A stretch of 8,485 bases of DNA, taken from CAYGKP01 sp964350605 (GTDB lineage: Bacteria; Bacteroidota; Bacteroidia; Cytophagales; JAAEPT01). Every line of letters starts with the position of its first letter. The stretch's first letter is position 1. The notes under the pieces are model-generated. The model saw only the letters and a list, made by a program, of their open reading frames with translations, searched no databases and had not been told where the DNA came from. A program made the translations under genes and the position numbers. Location of the stretch: the NCBI GenBank assembly GCA_964350605.1, contig CAYGKP010000101.1, positions 1 through 8,485 on the forward strand. The letters are read 5' to 3'. Below are positions 6,404-8,485 of this stretch, piece by piece.

Positions 6404-8485
6404 GGCAACCGAACAGTCCGAAGGTCAAGGGTCATGGGGTATTCCCGCGACCCATCAGGCGGCAAGTTCGGCTGCTGATCGCTGGCCGGGCGGCTGAGCA
6501 CTTCCCGATACAAGTTGAGCGGTCCGGGCGGTACCTCGAAGGTGCCTTGCAGGTGACCGACTGGCTCGAAGAGTGCCTCGCGGCGGGCTTCCGCGTCGCG
6601 AGCGTTGCGCGGCTGGGTATGCCAGGCGATGCCCGTCGGATCAATGGTGTGATAGGTACAGCCTCCCACCGAGCAGCGGTTCCAGCGGTCGTACAAGTCG
6701 AACGATAAGGGCGCATGCGCGGGAATATTTGGGTGAAGCGAGTAGGACGGGTTCCACGCCTTGAAGCGCACACCCGCGACAAACTCATCAGCGGTTTCGG
6801 TGGGTGTCAACGGCACGATGTGGCCATTGCATAGCAACCAGTAGCGCGAGGGATCGAGGCGACGCAAGCGCACCTGAATCCGCTCGACCGACGAATCGAC
6901 GAAACGCGAGGTGCCGCGTTCTCCCATCTGCTCGCCCAGGACGTACCAAGGTTCAAGCGCCAAGCGCAATTCCAGATCGACACCTTGAACGGTGACTTGG
7001 CCCAGGATCGGGAAGCGGAAATTCACGAACGCATCGAACCAAGCGGCGCGCATCGGGAAGCCGTTTTCCTGCAACTCGTCGGCCACCGCAGCGATGTCCT
7101 CGGCCAAGAAATGTGGCAACATGAAGCGGTCGTGCAGGGCCGTTCCCCATCGCACCAGTCGAGGCGGCATCGGCTTGTCCCACAACATGGCGACCAACGA
7201 GCGGACCAGCAGCACTTGCAGCAGCGACATCTGTGCGTTCGGCGGCATTTCGAAGGCCCGCAGTTCCAGAAGGCCCAGCTTGCCTTGCGGCGCATCGGGG
7301 TGGTGCAGCTTGTCGATGCAGAATTCCGCGCGGTGATTGTTGCCCGTGATGTCGGTCAGCAGGTGACGCATCAAATCATCCACGTACCAAAGCGGCACGC
7401 TGTCGACTTTATCGGGCAGGTGCGCCAAGGCGATTTCCAGTTCGTACAACTGTTCGCGGCGGCCTTCGTCCATGCGGGGCGATTGGCTTGTCGCGCCAAT
7501 GAACGTGCCCGAGAACAAGTAAGACAACGCCGGGTGGTGTTGCCAGAACGTAACCATCCGGCCCAGCAACGCGGGCTTGCGCAGCAGGGGACTATCGGCT
7601 TTTGAAGGGCCGCCCAAAGTGATGTGGTGCCCCCCACCCGATCCGGTCTTGCGGCCGTTGACCAAGTATTTTTCGGCAGTGAGACCGGCCTTTTTGGCCT
7701 CCTCATGCAAGACTTCGTGAATCTCGACCAGCTCGCGCCAGCTTGAGGCCGGGTGCAAGTTGATCTCCAGCACCCCGGGGTCGGGAGTTACGGTCAACCG
7801 GATGGCCTCTTCGCCCGAAGGGGGCAATGCACCACTAAGAACGGCCTTCAGGCCCAACTCCTTCAGCGACTCATCAACTACCTTGAGCAGTTCCATGTAG
7901 ACCTTCAGGCTCGGCACCTTCGGCATGACCGCGTAGATCACCCCGCGCTTGCACTCCAAACAAAAGGCCGTGTCGAGCGGCTCGGTTTCTGGGTCCAACT
8001 CGGTGAGCGGCAAGCGCTCGTTGATCGGCAGGGTGCCTTTCTCCAGAATGATCTGGCCGCTGCGCAATCGCCATTCGCTGGTGATCCACTTCTTTTCCTC
8101 CTCGTCAAATTCCAAGGGCAGCACCACGCCCACCGGCGAATCGAGGCCCGCGGTCAGCAATTCTCCCAGGCGTTTGCGCCACAGGTCGGTGTCCTCCAGC
8201 AACTCGCTGACGCGCACGTCGGGCTGCAACTTGCGTTCGAGGGTCAGCCAGAAGAGCGGGTCTTCGTAGGCCGTGTGCAGGTACTTTTTCTCGAAGCCCA
8301 GTTTTTTGGCAATGCGCTCGCCCAAGGCTTGCATGTCGGCGGGGGTCGCTTCCCCAGGCTGAAAGGCATCGGCCCAGCGGCTGGCATCGGGCAAGAGGGG
8401 CTTGCCGTCCTTTCGCCAGATAATACCGATCTGCCAGCGCGGCTCCCCCTCGCCGGGGTACCATTTCCCCGTGCCGTAGTAGAGC
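6400..8485 (-). CDS. DUF2126 putative amidoligase, C-terminal part of a transglutaminase-like protein (N-terminus beyond right edge)
   Basis: The frame is open from the right edge to TAG at 6402-6400, giving 694 visible codons and no stop. An apparent TTG start at 8394 is internal, because the upstream codons continue the family pattern (YYGTGKWYPGEGEPRW, then IIWRKDGKP). The visible part matches DUF2126 (Pfam PF09899), predicted by comparative genomics to have a glutamine-synthetase-like amidoligase fold. Such proteins usually exceed 1000 aa, with an N-terminal transglutaminase-like Cys-His-Asp domain, here presumably cut off. Visible motifs are GVLEINLHPASSWREL, KTGSGGGHHITLGG (7650-7609), QSPRMDEGRREQLYELE, DITGNNHRAEFCIDKL, RAFEMPPNAQMSL, ALHDRFMLPHF, RFVDSSVERIQVRL and HAPLSFDLYDRWN. 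The acidic residues and GGGHH loop are reasonable metal/ATP-site candidates. Its reaction (ATP-dependent amide formation on a peptide or small molecule) is a prediction and has not been shown for this protein. Related genes often sit with alpha-E, ATP-grasp or transglutaminase genes; none is visible here. It converges on and overlaps the glycosidase. Confidence 0.88.
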   Translation of the reverse strand, partial: LYYGTGKWYPGEGEPRWQIGIIWRKDGKPLLPDASRWADAFQPGEATPADMQALGERIAKKLGFEKKYLHTAYEDPLFWLTLERKLQPDVRVSELLEDTDLWRKRLGELLTAGLDSPVGVVLPLEFDEEEKKWITSEWRLRSGQIILEKGTLPINERLPLTELDPETEPLDTAFCLECKRGVIYAVMPKVPSLKVYMELLKVVDESLKELGLKAVLSGALPPSGEEAIRLTVTPDPGVLEINLHPASSWRELVEIHEVLHEEAKKAGLTAEKYLVNGRKTGSGGGHHITLGGPSKADSPLLRKPALLGRMVTFWQHHPALSYLFSGTFIGATSQSPRMDEGRREQLYELEIALAHLPDKVDSVPLWYVDDLMRHLLTDITGNNHRAEFCIDKLHHPDAPQGKLGLLELRAFEMPPNAQMSLLQVLLVRSLVAMLWDKPMPPRLVRWGTALHDRFMLPHFLAEDIAAVADELQENGFPMRAAWFDAFVNFRFPILGQVTVQGVDLELRLALEPWYVLGEQMGERGTSRFVDSSVERIQVRLRRLDPSRYWLLCNGHIVPLTPTETADEFVAGVRFKAWNPSYSLHPNIPAHAPLSFDLYDRWNRCSVGGCTYHTIDPTGIAWHTQPRNARDAEARREALFEPVGHLQGTFEVPPGPLNLYREVLSRPASDQQPNLPPDGSREYPMTLDLRTVRLP

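Noticed and set aside
8392..8394. TTG start for the DUF2126 gene
   Set aside because: The frame continues upstream to the window edge with family-typical sequence (TGKWYPGE), so the TTG is an internal Leu codon.

Overview
The window looks like chromosomal DNA from a GC-rich member of the Bacteroidota. The main evidence is the first protease, which carries a C-terminal type IX secretion (Por) sorting domain, a machinery confined to that phylum. The other proteins also read like Bacteroidota family members. Shine-Dalgarno sequences are weak or absent before most starts, which fits the phylum. I cannot name a genus.

Layout from left to right. Bases 1-118 (minus) hold the first 39 codons of a PfkB-type sugar kinase that runs off the left edge. 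A 127-bp divergent spacer (119-245) follows, then a secreted M43 (pappalysin/cytophagalysin-type) zinc metalloprotease on plus (246-1520). A 108-bp convergent spacer with two stem-loops, one a perfect 12-bp inverted repeat, separates it from a GNAT-fold acyltransferase-like protein on minus (1629-2801). Head to head with that gene, 61 bp away, is a class I cyclobutane pyrimidine dimer photolyase on plus (2863-4185). Thirty-seven bp downstream on the same strand is a six-hairpin glycosidase with a C-terminal carbohydrate-binding-like domain (4223-6403). It meets tail to tail, with shared stop bases, a minus-strand gene for a transglutaminase-associated DUF2126 putative amidoligase (6400-8485), whose N-terminal part lies beyond the right edge.

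Coding density is high, and all spacers are under 130 bp. The genes do not form an obvious pathway: they cover sugar phosphorylation, secreted proteolysis, an unassigned acyl transfer, light-driven DNA repair, glycan hydrolysis and a putative amide-bond-forming enzyme. Only the photolyase and glycosidase are arranged as a possible transcription unit. I see no RNA gene, insertion sequence, CRISPR array, phage gene or attachment site, and no convincing new multi-gene system. The points most worth a second look are the start-site corrections, the hidden kinase at the left edge, the non-ATG start and apparent signal-peptide remnant of the glycosidase, and the uncharacterised GNAT and DUF2126 proteins.
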